Shown here piece by piece: positions 50,465 through 59,763 of a stretch of 64,000 nucleotides of DNA. Source of the stretch: Cellulomonas sp. ES6 (GTDB lineage Bacteria > Actinomycetota > Actinomycetes > Actinomycetales > Cellulomonadaceae); NCBI RefSeq assembly GCF_030053835.1, contig NZ_CP125655.1:1240001-1304000 (forward strand), given 5' to 3'. A model generated the notes under the pieces. It was not told where the DNA came from. It did no database searches and was given only the letters and a program-made list of their open reading frames with translations. Position 1 is the stretch's first letter. Every line of letters begins with the position of its first letter. A program made the position numbers and the translations under genes.

Positions 50465-51339
50465 GCGCGGGCCTCGCGCACGCCGGCGAACAGGTCGTCC
50501 TCGGGCAGCGTGGTCGGCACCCGCGACTCGGCGAGCTCGTACTCCTCGTGCGGCCACACCTGCAGCTCGAGGTCGCGCGGCATCGCGAAGAAGAACCCCT
50601 CGGGGTCGATCTGCGTGGCGTGCGCGCGCAGCGCGGCGTCCCGGGCGTCGAAGTACCCGCCGACGGGGACCAGGGTCGTCACCTCGCGCTCCGGGATCTC
50701 GCGGGCGGCGCGGGACTCGACCCACTCGCCGAACGGCGACTCCAGGCCCCGCTCGACCATCGCCTCGTGCGCCGCGCGGATGCGGGCCATCGAGAAGCCG
50801 TGGTTGTAGTACAGCTTCAGCGGCGTCCACGGCTCGCCGGCCCCGCGGTAGCGCTCCGGGTCCCCCGCCGCGTGGAACGCCTCCACCGCGACCCGGTGGG
50901 TCATCACGTGGTCGGGGTGCGGGTAGCCGCCCGTCGGGTCGTACGTCGTGATGACGTGCGGCCGGAACGAGCGGACCAGCTCGACGAGCGGCCGCGCCGC
51001 GTCCTCCAGCGGGACCAGGGCGAAGCAGCCCTCGGGCAGCGGCGGCAGCGGGTCGCCCTCGGGCAGGCCGGAGTCGACGAAGCCGAGCCAGTGCTGCCGG
51101 ACGCCGAGCGCCTGCGCGGCCGCGGCCATCTCGACGCGCCGCACCGCGCGCATGCCCTCGATGCCGCCCTCGACCGGCGGGTGGTGCGGGTTGAGCACGT
51201 CGCCCCGCTCGCCGCCGGTGCAGGTGACGACGAGCACGTCCACCCCCTCGGCGGCGTACCGGGCGGTCGTCGCGGCGCCCTTGCTCGACTCGTCGTCCGG
51301 GTGGGCGTGCACGGCCATCAGGCGCAGCTGCTCGGTCAC
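50461..51339 (-). CDS. mca: mycothiol S-conjugate amidase Mca
   Basis: The intact 292-aa paralogue of MshB cleaves mycothiol S-conjugates to a mercapturic acid and GlcN-inositol in detoxification. Motifs are VHAHPDDESSKGA, TCTGGERGDVLNP, TYDPTGGYPHPDH and KLYYNHGFS, the last distinguishing Mca from MshB. The GTG at 51339 gives the usual N-terminus VTEQLRLMAVHAHPDDE. It is divergent from the DUF4307 gene. Confidence 0.93.
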   Translation of the reverse strand: MTEQLRLMAVHAHPDDESSKGAATTARYAAEGVDVLVVTCTGGERGDVLNPHHPPVEGGIEGMRAVRRVEMAAAAQALGVRQHWLGFVDSGLPEGDPLPPLPEGCFALVPLEDAARPLVELVRSFRPHVITTYDPTGGYPHPDHVMTHRVAVEAFHAAGDPERYRGAGEPWTPLKLYYNHGFSMARIRAAHEAMVERGLESPFGEWVESRAAREIPEREVTTLVPVGGYFDARDAALRAHATQIDPEGFFFAMPRDLELQVWPHEEYELAESRVPTTLPEDDLFAGVREARA

Positions 51340-51457
51340 GTTCGCTCGTGGTCCTTCCCTCGGCGTCCGCCGGAGCACCGGCGGACGGGAGACAATGATC
51401 CCTCACCCCACCGACACCGGCGCACCCCGACGCCCGGCGGACCAGCAGGAGGAGCGC

Positions 51458-51862
51458 GTGACCGCAGACGCCGCCGCGACGCCGGCACCCCCGGAGGGAC
51501 GCTACGGGCGCCCGCCGACGTCCCGGCGCGCGACGCGGGCCGCCGTGGCGGTGCTCGCCGTGCTCGGCCTCGCGGTCGTGGTCTGGCTGGGCGTCGGGCA
51601 GGCGCGGACGCCCGTGCGCTGGGACGAGGTCGGCTTCCGCGTGGACGGCCCGACGTCGACCGAGGTGACGTTCGACGTCACGAAGGACCCGGACGCCACC
51701 GCCGTCTGCCGGGTGCAGGCGCTGTCCGAGGGGTACGCCGAGGTCGGGGTCCGGACGGTCGAGGTCGGCCCCGCGGGCACGCGCACGCAGCGGGTCACGG
51801 CGACCATCCTCACCGCCGAGCAGGCCGTGACCGCCGTCGTGGAGTCCTGCGAGCCCGCCTGA
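51458..51862 (+). CDS. DUF4307 membrane-anchored protein
   Basis: The 134-aa protein has one membrane helix (residues about 30-50; AVLAVLGLAVVVWLGVG) and an extracellular beta-rich domain (VRWDEVGFRVDGPTSTEV, VTKDPDATAVCRVQALSEG). This family lies between mca and greA in many actinobacteria. I choose the GTG at 51458 because AGGAGG precedes it; an upstream in-frame ATG also exists. Function unknown. Confidence 0.82.
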   Translation: MTADAAATPAPPEGRYGRPPTSRRATRAAVAVLAVLGLAVVVWLGVGQARTPVRWDEVGFRVDGPTSTEVTFDVTKDPDATAVCRVQALSEGYAEVGVRTVEVGPAGTRTQRVTATILTAEQAVTAVVESCEPA

Positions 51863-51958
51863 CGCCGCGCGGGAGCCGTGCGGGAGACCGCGCCGGTGCC
51901 GTGCGGGTGCGGCGCGGGCGCCGGGCCGGACCCGCACGCGCCGGAGCCCCGGCGTTGC

Positions 51959-51964
51959 TATGAT
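51959..51964 (+). promoter_or_regulatory. putative greA -10 hexamer
   Basis: TATGAT stands out in a GC-rich 277-bp region and would give a leader of roughly 170 nt before greA. No convincing -35 is present. Confidence 0.4.
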
Positions 51965-52139
51965 TGCCGATTCATACGCCGCCCCCGGACCGACGTCGCC
52001 CGACGTCGCCGCAGGTCGACGCGACCACGAGACGGCGGCACACCCGTTCACGCACCTCGCGGGTCCGCGCACGCCTGACCGGGGACGACGCACAGTGCAC
52101 CCGCCCCGCCGGGGCGCGACACGCAGGGAAGGAGTGGAC

Positions 52140-52628
52140 GTGACCGACACGACGCAGGCCGCCACCTGGCTGACGCAGGAGGCCTACGACCGCCTCAAGG
52201 CGGAGCTCGAGCACCTCGAGGGCCCGGGACGCGCCGAGGTCACCGAGCGCATCGCCGCCGCGCGTGACGAGGGCGACCTCAAGGAGAACGGCGGCTACCA
52301 CGCGGCGCGCGAGGAGCAGGCCAAGCAGGAGGCCCGCATCCGCGAGCTCAAGGAGAAGCTGCGCAACGTGCAGATCGGCACCCCGCCGGACGACGGCGTC
52401 GTGGAGCCGGGCATGGTCGTGACCGCCGTCGTGGCGGGTGACGAGATGACGTTCCTCCTGGGCTCCCGCGAGATCGCCGGCAGCGCGGACATCGAGGTCT
52501 TCTCCCCGACGTCGCCGCTCGGCGCCTCCATCAACGGCCGGCAGGTCGGCGACACGGTGGCCTACACCGCGCCGAACGGCCGCGAGATCCCCGTCGAGAT
52601 CAAGGCCGCGAAGCCCTTCGAGGGCTGA
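52140..52628 (+). CDS. greA: transcription elongation factor GreA
   Basis: The intact 162-aa factor rescues backtracked RNA polymerase. The N-terminal coiled coil starts WLTQEAYDRLKAELEHLEG and carries the acidic tip EGDLKENGGYHAAREEQ; the C-terminal FKBP-like domain ends GREIPVEIKAAKPFEG. The GTG at 52140 has GGAAGGAG upstream, preferred over earlier in-frame starts. A strong terminator follows 14 bp later. Confidence 0.95.
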   Translation: MTDTTQAATWLTQEAYDRLKAELEHLEGPGRAEVTERIAAARDEGDLKENGGYHAAREEQAKQEARIRELKEKLRNVQIGTPPDDGVVEPGMVVTAVVAGDEMTFLLGSREIAGSADIEVFSPTSPLGASINGRQVGDTVAYTAPNGREIPVEIKAAKPFEG

Positions 52629-52642
52629 CCCGCTCGGCACCG

Positions 52643-52677
52643 CGAGGGCCCCGTCCGCACGCCGGACGGGGCCCTCG
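52643..52677 (+). terminator. greA terminator hairpin
   Basis: CGAGGGCCCCGTCCG and its exact complement form a 15-bp stem with a 5-nt loop, 14 bp after the greA stop. Actinobacterial terminators commonly lack the T-tract, as here. Confidence 0.8.
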
Positions 52678-52727
52678 CCGCGTCCCCGCCCGCTCCCGCC
52701 CCGCGGCCCTGGGCTCCGGGTCGGCGG

Positions 52728-52795
52728 CGAGGTCGTCACGTCGGGCCGAGGTCGTCAGGTGGGCGGGACGACCTCGGCCCGGACTGACGACCTCG
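52728..52795. repeat. 68-nt GAGGTCGTC palindromic element, copy B
   Basis: Same length and architecture as copy A at 36268-36335: outer arms 11 bp, inner arms 13 bp, 10-nt loop. It lies between convergent greA and ilvA, downstream of greA's own terminator. Confidence 0.9.
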
Positions 52796-52822
52796 CGGCC
52801 GCGCCGAGCTCGCGCCAGGGGG

Positions 52823-54046
52823 TCAGTGCTCGGACAGGCGGAAGCCGGCGTCGCGCAGGCTCTGCAGGAGGCGCGCGCAGTGCTCGGGGCCCTTGGTCTC
52901 CACCTGGACCTCGATCTCGACCTCGTCGATCTCCAGGTCCACCCCGGTGCGGACGTGCGACACGTGCATGACGTTGCCGCCGGCGGCCGCGAGCTCACGC
53001 AGCAGCCCCGCGAGCGCGCCCGGGGTGTCGTGGACGCGCACCCGCAGCTGCAGGTACCGACCGGAGACGGCGAGCCCGTGCCGGACGACCCGGAGCAGCA
53101 CCAGGGGGTCGATGTTGCCGCCGGACAGCACGACCACCACGGCTCCCTCGAGGTCCCCGGCGCCGGCGGCCATGACGGCCGCGACCCCGGCGGCGCCGGA
53201 CGGCTCGACGAGCAGCTTCGCGCGCTCCGCGACGAGCAGCAGCGCCCGGGACAGGTCCTCCTCGGAGACGGTGCGCACCTCGCAGGCGTGGCGCCGCAGC
53301 ACGTCGAACGGCACCCGTCCGGGCGTGCCGACCGCGATGCCGTCGGCCATGGTGTGCAGCTCGGGCGCCGGCACGGGCTCCCCCGCGACGAGGGACGCCG
53401 GGTACGCCGCCGCGCGGGCCGCCTGGACGCCGATCACCCGGACGTGGGGCGCCGCCTCGGCGACGACCGCCTGGATGCCGGCCGCGAGCCCGCCGCCGCC
53501 GAGCGGCACCACGATGGTCCGGACGTCGGGCACCTGCTCGAGGATCTCGAGCGCGAGCGTGCCCTGCCCGGCGACGATGTCCGCGTGGTCGAACGGGTGG
53601 ATGAGCACCCGCCCGGTCCGCTCGGCCTCGGCGCGGGCGGCCACGAGCGCCTCGTCGACGCTGTGCCCGTGGGGGCGCACCTCCGCCCCGTACTCCTTCG
53701 TGGCGGCGATCTTCGGCAGCGCCGCGTCGACCGGCATGTACACGACCGCGTCGATGCCGAGCAGCTGCGCGGCGAGCGCGACGCCCTGCGCGTGGTTGCC
53801 GGCGCTGGCGGCGACGACCCCGCGGGCCTTCTCCTCGGGCGACAGCCGCGACATGCGCACGTACGCGCCGCGGATCTTGAACGACCCGGCCCGCTGCAGG
53901 TTCTCGCACTTGAGGTGCACCGGGACGCCGGCGACCTGCGACAGCGCCCGGGACGACTCCACCGGCGTCCGGGTGGCCACCCCGTCCAGCAGGCGCGCGG
54001 CCGCCCGGGCGTCCTCCAGGAAGCTCACGTCGGTCCGCTCAGACAC
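52823..54046 (-). CDS. ilvA: threonine ammonia-lyase
   Basis: The intact 407-aa PLP enzyme deaminates threonine to 2-oxobutanoate for isoleucine. It shows the PLP lysine in LQRAGSFKIRGAY, ASAGNHAQGVALAAQ, the phosphate-binding PLGGGGLAAGI and a single C-terminal ACT-like domain (RVHDTPGALAGLLRELAAAG). This length and single ACT domain fit the TdcB-like form. The GTG start overlaps the AI-2E gene stop by eight bases. Confidence 0.93.
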   Translation of the reverse strand: MSERTDVSFLEDARAAARLLDGVATRTPVESSRALSQVAGVPVHLKCENLQRAGSFKIRGAYVRMSRLSPEEKARGVVAASAGNHAQGVALAAQLLGIDAVVYMPVDAALPKIAATKEYGAEVRPHGHSVDEALVAARAEAERTGRVLIHPFDHADIVAGQGTLALEILEQVPDVRTIVVPLGGGGLAAGIQAVVAEAAPHVRVIGVQAARAAAYPASLVAGEPVPAPELHTMADGIAVGTPGRVPFDVLRRHACEVRTVSEEDLSRALLLVAERAKLLVEPSGAAGVAAVMAAGAGDLEGAVVVVLSGGNIDPLVLLRVVRHGLAVSGRYLQLRVRVHDTPGALAGLLRELAAAGGNVMHVSHVRTGVDLEIDEVEIEVQVETKGPEHCARLLQSLRDAGFRLSEH

Positions 54047-55307
54047 GGGCGTCCGCCCCGCCGGCGCCGCGCCGCGAGAACAGGCCGGGTGGTCGCAGGT
54101 CCGGGTGGTCGTCCGTGCCGAGCTGCGGGAACTTGTCGTGCCCGTGCAGGTACAGCACCACGGTGTTGAGCACGGCGGCGATCGGCACGGCGAACAGGGC
54201 GCCCACGATCCCGGCGGCCATCGACCCCGCGGCGACGACCAGCAGCACCGCGACCGGGTGCAGCGACACCGCGTGGCCCATGAGGAACGGCTGGAGCACG
54301 TGGCCCTCGATCTGCTGCACCGCGAGCACGACGCCCAGCATGATCAGCGCGATCACCCAGCCCTTGGCGACGAGCGCGACCAGCACCGCGACGGCGCCCG
54401 TCGCGATCGCGCCGACGATCGGGATGAACGAGCCGACGAACACCAGCGTCGCCAGGGGCAGCGCGAGCGGCACCCCCAGGATCGCGGCGCCGAGGCCGAT
54501 GCCGGTGGCGTCGACCAGGGCGACGAGGATCTGCGTGCGGGTGTAGCCGGACAGCGTGACGATGCCGCGGCGGCCGGCCTGGTGCACCCGCTCCCGCACG
54601 GACGACGGCAGCAGCCCGACCACCCAGGACCAGATGGTGCGCCCGTCGAGCAGGAAGAAGAACGTGCAGAACAGCGCGATGAGCGCGCCGGCGGCGACGT
54701 GCCCGACCGTGGTGGTCACGGACAGCGCGCCGGACAGCAGGGCGTCGGCGTTGGCGGAGATCTGGTCCCGGCCCTGCTGGACGAGCTGGTCGAGCTGGAC
54801 GGTGTCGATGCCGAGCGGCCCGTCGGACAGCCACCGCAGCGCCTCGTCGACGCCCTGGGACGCCTGGTCGGACAGGTCGCCGAAGCCCGCCGCGATGGAC
54901 CGGCCGGCGATGACGACCAGCCCGGTGACGGCCGCGAGCAGGAGCAGCACGGACGTGATCGACGCCAGGGCGCGCGGGAAGCGGGCCACCCGCCGCAGCC
55001 ACCGGGCCACGGGCGTGAGCAGCACCGTCAGCAGCAGCGCGACGGCGACGGCCACCACGATCATCTGGAAGTAGCCGATGAGCCACAGCGCCGCCGCCGC
55101 GGCGGCCACGATGAGCAGGAACCGCCACGACCACGCGGCGGCCGCGCGCACGGACGGCGTCACCGACTGCTCGGCGCTCCAGCCGCGGGGCGTCGCGCCG
55201 GACGTCAGGTCGCCCTCGTGGAGCACCGGCGCCGGCTCGGCGGCGACGGCCCGGCGGCTCCGGGCGCGGCTGCGCCAGCCCTTCCCGGGCAGGCCGGGCG
55301 CGCTCAC
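54039..55307 (-). CDS. AI-2E family transporter
   Basis: The intact 422-aa protein has a basic N-terminus (about 55 residues), then seven to eight membrane helices with the family core: LLTVLLTPVARWLRR, FCTFFFLLDGRTIWSW, GSFIPIVGAIATGAVAVL and QQIEGHVLQPFLMGHAVSL. Relatives export AI-2 or ions; the substrate here is not known. The GTG start overlaps the metB stop (GTGA), so metB, this gene and ilvA form one overlapping operon. Confidence 0.9.
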   Translation of the reverse strand: MSAPGLPGKGWRSRARSRRAVAAEPAPVLHEGDLTSGATPRGWSAEQSVTPSVRAAAAWSWRFLLIVAAAAAALWLIGYFQMIVVAVAVALLLTVLLTPVARWLRRVARFPRALASITSVLLLLAAVTGLVVIAGRSIAAGFGDLSDQASQGVDEALRWLSDGPLGIDTVQLDQLVQQGRDQISANADALLSGALSVTTTVGHVAAGALIALFCTFFFLLDGRTIWSWVVGLLPSSVRERVHQAGRRGIVTLSGYTRTQILVALVDATGIGLGAAILGVPLALPLATLVFVGSFIPIVGAIATGAVAVLVALVAKGWVIALIMLGVVLAVQQIEGHVLQPFLMGHAVSLHPVAVLLVVAAGSMAAGIVGALFAVPIAAVLNTVVLYLHGHDKFPQLGTDDHPDLRPPGLFSRRGAGGADARV

Positions 55308-56557
55308 GCGAGCGCCTGCGCGAGGTCGGCGAGCAGGTCGGCCTCGTCCTCGATGCCCACGGACAGCCGCACGAGGTCGTCGGGGACCTCCAGGTCCGTG
55401 CCGACCACGGAGCCGTGCGTCATGCGGGCGGGCAGCTCGATGAGGGACTCGACGCCCCCCAGCGACTCCGCGAGCGTGAACACGCGGGTGCGGGCGCACA
55501 CCCGGGCGGCGCGCTCGGCGCTGCCGGCCCGAAACGACACCATGCCGCCGAAGCCCGACATCTGACGCTCGGCGACGGCGTGGTCCGGGTGCGAGTCCAG
55601 GCCCGGGTACAGCACGTCGCCGACGTCGTCGCGGTCGGCGAGGAACCGCGCGACCGCCGCGGCGTTCGCGCAGTGCCGGTCCATCCGCACCGCGAGCGTC
55701 TTGAGGCCGCGCAGCGTCAGCCACGCGTCGAACGGACCCGCGACCGCGCCGGACGCGTTCTGGTGGAACGCCACCGCGTCGGCCAGGGCGGTCGTGCCGG
55801 TCGGCCCCTCGAGCCCGACCGGGAGCTGCGCCCCGTCGGCGACGACCAGCGCCCCGCCGACGACGTCGGAGTGGCCGCCGATGTACTTGGTGGTGGAGTG
55901 CACGACGACGTCCGCGCCGAGCGCGATCGGCTGCTGCAGGTACGGGGTCGCGAAGGTGTTGTCGACGACGAGCACCGCGCCGGCCGCCCGCGCGTGGGCC
56001 GCGAGCGCCGCGATGTCGGAGACGCCGAGCAGCGGGTTGGTCGGCGTCTCCACCCACACGAGCTTGGTCTGCCCGGGCCGGATGGCGGCCAGCACGGCGT
56101 CGGGGTCGGACAGGCCCACGGGCGTGTGCTCGACGCCCCACGGACCGAACACCCGCGCGATGAGGCGGTACGTGCCGCCGTACGCGTCGTCCGGGACCAC
56201 CACGTGGTCACCGGGCCGCAGCACGGCGCGCAGCAGCGTGTCCTCCGCCGCGAGGCCCGACGCGAACGCGAAGCCCGCGCCGCCGCCCTCCGCCGCACGG
56301 AGCGCCTCCTCGAGCGCCGCACGCGTCGGGTTGCCCGAGCGGGAGTACTCGTAGCCGCCGCGCAGCCCGCCGACACCGTCCTGCTTGTAGGTCGAGACCT
56401 GGTAGATCGGCGTCACGACCGCGCCGGTCGCGCCGTCCGGCTCCTGCCCGGCGTGGATGGCCCGCGTCGCGAAGCCGGCCCCGGACCAGTCGCCGTCGTC
56501 GGTGTGCGCGGCGAGGTCGCCGGATCCGGGCAGCGTGGGGTGCGTCTCGTCAGTCAC
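55304..56557 (-). CDS. metB: cystathionine gamma-synthase
   Basis: The intact 417-aa Cys/Met-metabolism PLP enzyme has [50 protein letters not shown] and the PLP lysine in [16 protein letters not shown]. It joins an activated homoserine with cysteine. A cystathionine gamma-lyase role (reverse transsulfuration with cbs at 61.6 kb) cannot be excluded from sequence. The GTG start is 86 bp from divergent msrA. Confidence 0.9.
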   Translation of the reverse strand: MTDETHPTLPGSGDLAAHTDDGDWSGAGFATRAIHAGQEPDGATGAVVTPIYQVSTYKQDGVGGLRGGYEYSRSGNPTRAALEEALRAAEGGGAGFAFASGLAAEDTLLRAVLRPGDHVVVPDDAYGGTYRLIARVFGPWGVEHTPVGLSDPDAVLAAIRPGQTKLVWVETPTNPLLGVSDIAALAAHARAAGAVLVVDNTFATPYLQQPIALGADVVVHSTTKYIGGHSDVVGGALVVADGAQLPVGLEGPTGTTALADAVAFHQNASGAVAGPFDAWLTLRGLKTLAVRMDRHCANAAAVARFLADRDDVGDVLYPGLDSHPDHAVAERQMSGFGGMVSFRAGSAERAARVCARTRVFTLAESLGGVESLIELPARMTHGSVVGTDLEVPDDLVRLSVGIEDEADLLADLAQALA

Positions 56558-56643
56558 AGGGCCAGGCTAGGCGGTCGGAGCGGGCGGGAACACGCGGGCG
56601 CGCGGCCCGGTTGAGAGCGTCGGACCCGAGGAAGGGAGTCACC

Positions 56644-57312
56644 ATGAGCTGGCTGTTCGGATCTGCCCTCGCCACCACGATGGTCACGCCGGAGCGCGCC
56701 CTGCGCGGCCGCGAGGACTACGCGTACACCGTGCCCGCCACGCACACCGTGCTCGGCACGCCGCTGCGCGGGCCGTGGCCGGAGGGCACGCGCACGATCA
56801 CGCTGGGCCTCGGCTGCTTCTGGGGCGCGGAGCGCGTCTTCTGGCAGCTGCCGGGCGTCGTCGCGACGTCGGTGGGCTACCAGGGCGGGTACACGCCGTA
56901 CCCGACGTACGAGGAGGTGTGCACCGGCCTGACCGGGCACGCCGAGGTCGTGCAGGTCGCCTACGACCCGTCGGTGGTGTCGGACGCGGACGTGCTGCGC
57001 ACGTTCTGGGAGTCGCACGACCCGACGCAGGGGTTCCGGCAGGGCAACGACCGCGGCACGCAGTACCGGTCGACGGTCTACCCGACCACGCCGGAGCAGG
57101 AGGCCGCGGCGCGCGAGACGCTCGCCGCCTACCAGGAGCGGCTGACCCGCGCCGGGTACGGCGAGATCACCACGGAGGTGCGGCCCGCGGCCGAGGCCGG
57201 GACGTACTACTACGCCGAGGACTACCACCAGCAGTACCTCGACAAGAACCCGAACGGGTACTGCGGGCTCGGCGGCACCGGCGTGTCCTGCCCGCGGCCG
57301 CTCGACGCGTAG
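56644..57312 (+). CDS. msrA: peptide-methionine (S)-S-oxide reductase MsrA
   Basis: The intact 222-aa enzyme repairs methionine sulfoxide. It has the catalytic [18 protein letters not shown] motif, [34 protein letters not shown] and the C-terminal resolving-cysteine region [14 protein letters not shown]. An N-terminal extension of about 50 residues precedes the core. The ATG has AAGGGAG upstream. A very strong hairpin follows. Confidence 0.95.
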   Translation: MSWLFGSALATTMVTPERALRGREDYAYTVPATHTVLGTPLRGPWPEGTRTITLGLGCFWGAERVFWQLPGVVATSVGYQGGYTPYPTYEEVCTGLTGHAEVVQVAYDPSVVSDADVLRTFWESHDPTQGFRQGNDRGTQYRSTVYPTTPEQEAAARETLAAYQERLTRAGYGEITTEVRPAAEAGTYYYAEDYHQQYLDKNPNGYCGLGGTGVSCPRPLDA

Positions 57313-57324
57313 CCGCAGCACCAC

Positions 57325-57372
57325 GACGCCGCGGCGCCCGGGGACGGGAACGACCCCGGGCGCCGCGGCGTC
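57325..57372 (+). terminator. msrA terminator hairpin
   Basis: GACGCCGCGGCGCCCGGGG and its exact complement form a 19-bp stem with a 10-nt loop, 12 bp after the msrA stop and before the next gene on the same strand. Confidence 0.82.
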
Positions 57373-57390
57373 CGCGTACCGTGACCTGGT

Positions 57391-58113
57391 GTGACGAAGG
57401 TCGACGAGCACCGCGCCGCGCTGCGCGCCCTGCCCCCCGGGCAGGTGCCGGGCTACCTCACGCAGCACTCCGGGCTGCCGGGCCCGCGGGGGAACCTCGA
57501 GGTGATGGCGGCGTTCGCCGACGTGGCGCCCGCTCCCCTGGTGCTCGCGCTCGCGGACGACCCGGACGAGTACCTGCGCTGCTGCGGGACCGTCGGCGCG
57601 GGACGGCTGCTCGTCGAGGCCCTGGCGGCCGGGGACGACGACGGCGCCCGCGACCTGCTCGCGCTGCTGCACGACCGCGCCGCGGACCCGCTGTGGCGGG
57701 TGCGGGAGGCGACCGCGATGGCCCTGCAGCGCCTCGGCGACGACCGGCCGGCGGACCTGCGCGGGGTCGTCGCCGACTGGGCCGCGGACGCCCACCCGCT
57801 GGTCCGCCGTGCGGCCGTCGCGGGTGTGTGCGAGCCCCGGCTGCTGCGCGACCCGGCGACCGCGGCCGCCGCCCTGTCCGCGTGCACCACGGCCACCGAC
57901 GCGCTCGCCGCCCTCCCGGCGGACGCGCGCCGCCACCCCGACGTCCGCACCCTGCGCCAGGCGCTCGGGTACTGCTGGAGCGTGGCGGTGGCCGGCGACC
58001 CGGGCGCGGGCCTGCCGGCGTTCGCCGCCCTGCGCACCACCACCGACCCGGACGTCGCGTGGGTGGTGCGGGAGAACGAGAAGAAGAGCCGGCTGCGCCG
58101 CCTGCTCGACTGA
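57391..58113 (+). CDS. HEAT-repeat protein
   Basis: The intact 240-aa soluble protein is built of alpha-helical pairs: YLRCCGTVGAGRLLVEALAA, LWRVREATAMALQRLGDD and LVRRAAVAGVCEPRLL have the Arg/Asp pattern of HEAT or PBS-lyase-type repeats (about residues 50-170). Such scaffolds bind proteins or peptides. The C-terminus is basic (EKKSRLRRLLD). Function unknown. The next gene starts 16 bp downstream, so the two may be cotranscribed. Confidence 0.72.
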   Translation: MTKVDEHRAALRALPPGQVPGYLTQHSGLPGPRGNLEVMAAFADVAPAPLVLALADDPDEYLRCCGTVGAGRLLVEALAAGDDDGARDLLALLHDRAADPLWRVREATAMALQRLGDDRPADLRGVVADWAADAHPLVRRAAVAGVCEPRLLRDPATAAAALSACTTATDALAALPADARRHPDVRTLRQALGYCWSVAVAGDPGAGLPAFAALRTTTDPDVAWVVRENEKKSRLRRLLD

Positions 58114-58128
58114 CCGCCGAGGAGACCC

Positions 58129-58935
58129 GTGCCGTCCGCGACCCGAGCCGTCCCCGCCGTCGCCCCGACCGGCGGGTCCCGTCCCCTGCGCGAGCCGCGC
58201 GACCTGCCCGACCTGCCCGACCTGCCCGACCCGTGCGACCGCGCCGCGGCGCCCAGCGACCGGCACGCCCGCCGCGCCCGTCGCCGGGCGGGTGCCGCCC
58301 TCGCCCTGGGGCTGCCCGCGCTGCTCGCCGTCACCGGCTGCGGGGCGGCGACCGAGCGACCGCCCGCCGCGGAGGTCGCGGCCGCCCCCGACTGCCTCGC
58401 GACCGACGTCCTGTGGGGACTCGGCCTGACGCCGCCGGAGGGCCACGACCGCCCGGCCCCCGCGGCGGGGTCGGTCCCCGAGGGGTTCATCCCCGTCTCG
58501 GCCGTGCACTGCCGCGGCCCGCTCGACGGACCGGTGCAGCCCGGACCGGCCGCACCCGGTGGCGACGCGGAGCCGGCGCCCGGGTTCCTGACCGTGCCCG
58601 AGGGCGAGGCGGTCGACCTCGGCGACCTCCCCGCGGCGCCCGGGGCGCCCGAGCCGTCCCCCGCGGCCGTCGCGGTCACGGAGGTCGAGCTGGCCGGCGA
58701 CCTCGGTCCCCTGCTCGCCCAGCTCGCGCGCCCGAGCCGGGTCGCGGGGCCCGACCAGGTCTGCGCCGCGGTGTGGCTGCCGCAGCCGCAGGTCTACCTG
58801 GTGGACGCCCACGGCAGGGCCGTGCGGGTGCAGTGGCCGTCCGACGAGTGCGGCGTCCTGCTGGACGGCGTGACGTCCCCGCTGGCGGTGCTGCGGACGG
58901 TCGGCACCCGCGTCGTGGTGGCCGGGCCGGCCTGA
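58129..58935 (+). CDS. putative secreted lipoprotein of unknown function
   Basis: The 268-aa protein has a long polar N-terminus (about 45 residues, with a DLP tripeptide repeat from a 9-nt tandem at 58201-58230), then RRARRRAGAALALGLPALLA and lipobox VTGC near residue 64. The mature part is Pro/Ala-rich with Cys pairs (PDCLATDVLWGLGL, VHCRGP, VCAAVW, DECGVLL). No family recognised. The true start may be downstream of the GTG at 58129, since 45 residues before a signal peptide is unusual. Confidence 0.6.
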   Translation: MPSATRAVPAVAPTGGSRPLREPRDLPDLPDLPDPCDRAAAPSDRHARRARRRAGAALALGLPALLAVTGCGAATERPPAAEVAAAPDCLATDVLWGLGLTPPEGHDRPAPAAGSVPEGFIPVSAVHCRGPLDGPVQPGPAAPGGDAEPAPGFLTVPEGEAVDLGDLPAAPGAPEPSPAAVAVTEVELAGDLGPLLAQLARPSRVAGPDQVCAAVWLPQPQVYLVDAHGRAVRVQWPSDECGVLLDGVTSPLAVLRTVGTRVVVAGPA

Positions 58936-58942
58936 CGGCGCG

Positions 58943-59659
58943 TCAGTCGGTGGCGGCGAACGCGCGCAGCGCGATGCCGACCGCGTGCTGGAACAGCCGC
59001 TCGCGCTCGTCCGCGTCGAGCTCGGCCGCCTGGAACGTGAAGTCCGAGACGGACAGCAGCGCCAGCGCCTCCGCCTTCTCCCGGTCGGCGGCCGCGTACA
59101 GCCCGGCGGCCTCCATCTCGACGGCGAGCGTGCCGTGCTCGACCAGCGCCTGCATGAGCTGCGGCCGGTCCGCGTAGAACACGTCGGAGGTCAGCACCGG
59201 CCCGGCGTGGACGCGCGCCCCCTCCACGTCGCGCGCGGCGGCCACCGCGGCGGACGCGAGCGCGAAGCTCGGGGCGTGGGAGTAGTGCAGCCCCGGCAGC
59301 CGGTTGGCGCTGACGCCGGAGTCGGTGTGCGCGGCGGTGGCGACCACGACGTCGCCGAGCTCGAGGTGCCGCTGCATGCCGCCCGCCGTGCCGATGCGGA
59401 TGATCCGCCGCACGCCGTAGAACCGGAACAGCTCGGTGGCGTAGATCGAGATGGACGGCACGCCCATCCCGGAGGCCATCACGGACACCGGCCGGCCCTG
59501 CCAGGTCCCCGTCCAGCCGACGACGCCGCGCACCTCGGTCACCAGCCGCGCGTCGTCCAGCACCGTCTCCGCGATCCGGGTGGCGCGGCGCGGGTCGCCC
59601 GGCATGAGGACGTCCGGGGCGAAGTCGCCGGGCTGCGCGGAGATGTGCGGGGTGGGCAT
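58943..59659 (-). CDS. deoD: purine-nucleoside phosphorylase DeoD-type
   Basis: The intact 238-aa enzyme cleaves purine nucleosides with phosphate. It has the phosphate-binding MPGDPRRATRIAE, VMASGMGVPSISIYATELF, IIRIGTAGGMQ, the nucleoside-binding AVEMEAAGLYA and the catalytic Asp in LLSVSDFTF. The length equals bacterial hexameric DeoD. The ATG has GGAG upstream. It is convergent with the lipoprotein gene, seven bases apart. Confidence 0.93.
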   Translation of the reverse strand: MPTPHISAQPGDFAPDVLMPGDPRRATRIAETVLDDARLVTEVRGVVGWTGTWQGRPVSVMASGMGVPSISIYATELFRFYGVRRIIRIGTAGGMQRHLELGDVVVATAAHTDSGVSANRLPGLHYSHAPSFALASAAVAAARDVEGARVHAGPVLTSDVFYADRPQLMQALVEHGTLAVEMEAAGLYAAADREKAEALALLSVSDFTFQAAELDADERERLFQHAVGIALRAFAATD

Positions 59660-59763
59660 GGGGGTCTCCTGATCGGGGCGGAGCGGGGGCCGGGCGGGTC
59701 CGGACGTCGCGCCGCCGCCCTCCCGGGCGCGGGCGGGCGGCGGCGCGACGACGGGCGGTGGCG

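Noticed and set aside
51863..52139. A small gene in the greA leader, read from the in-frame start at 51960.
   Set aside because: The in-frame extension of greA upstream of 52140 matches no GreA N-terminus, and the GTG at 52140 has a clear ribosome site.
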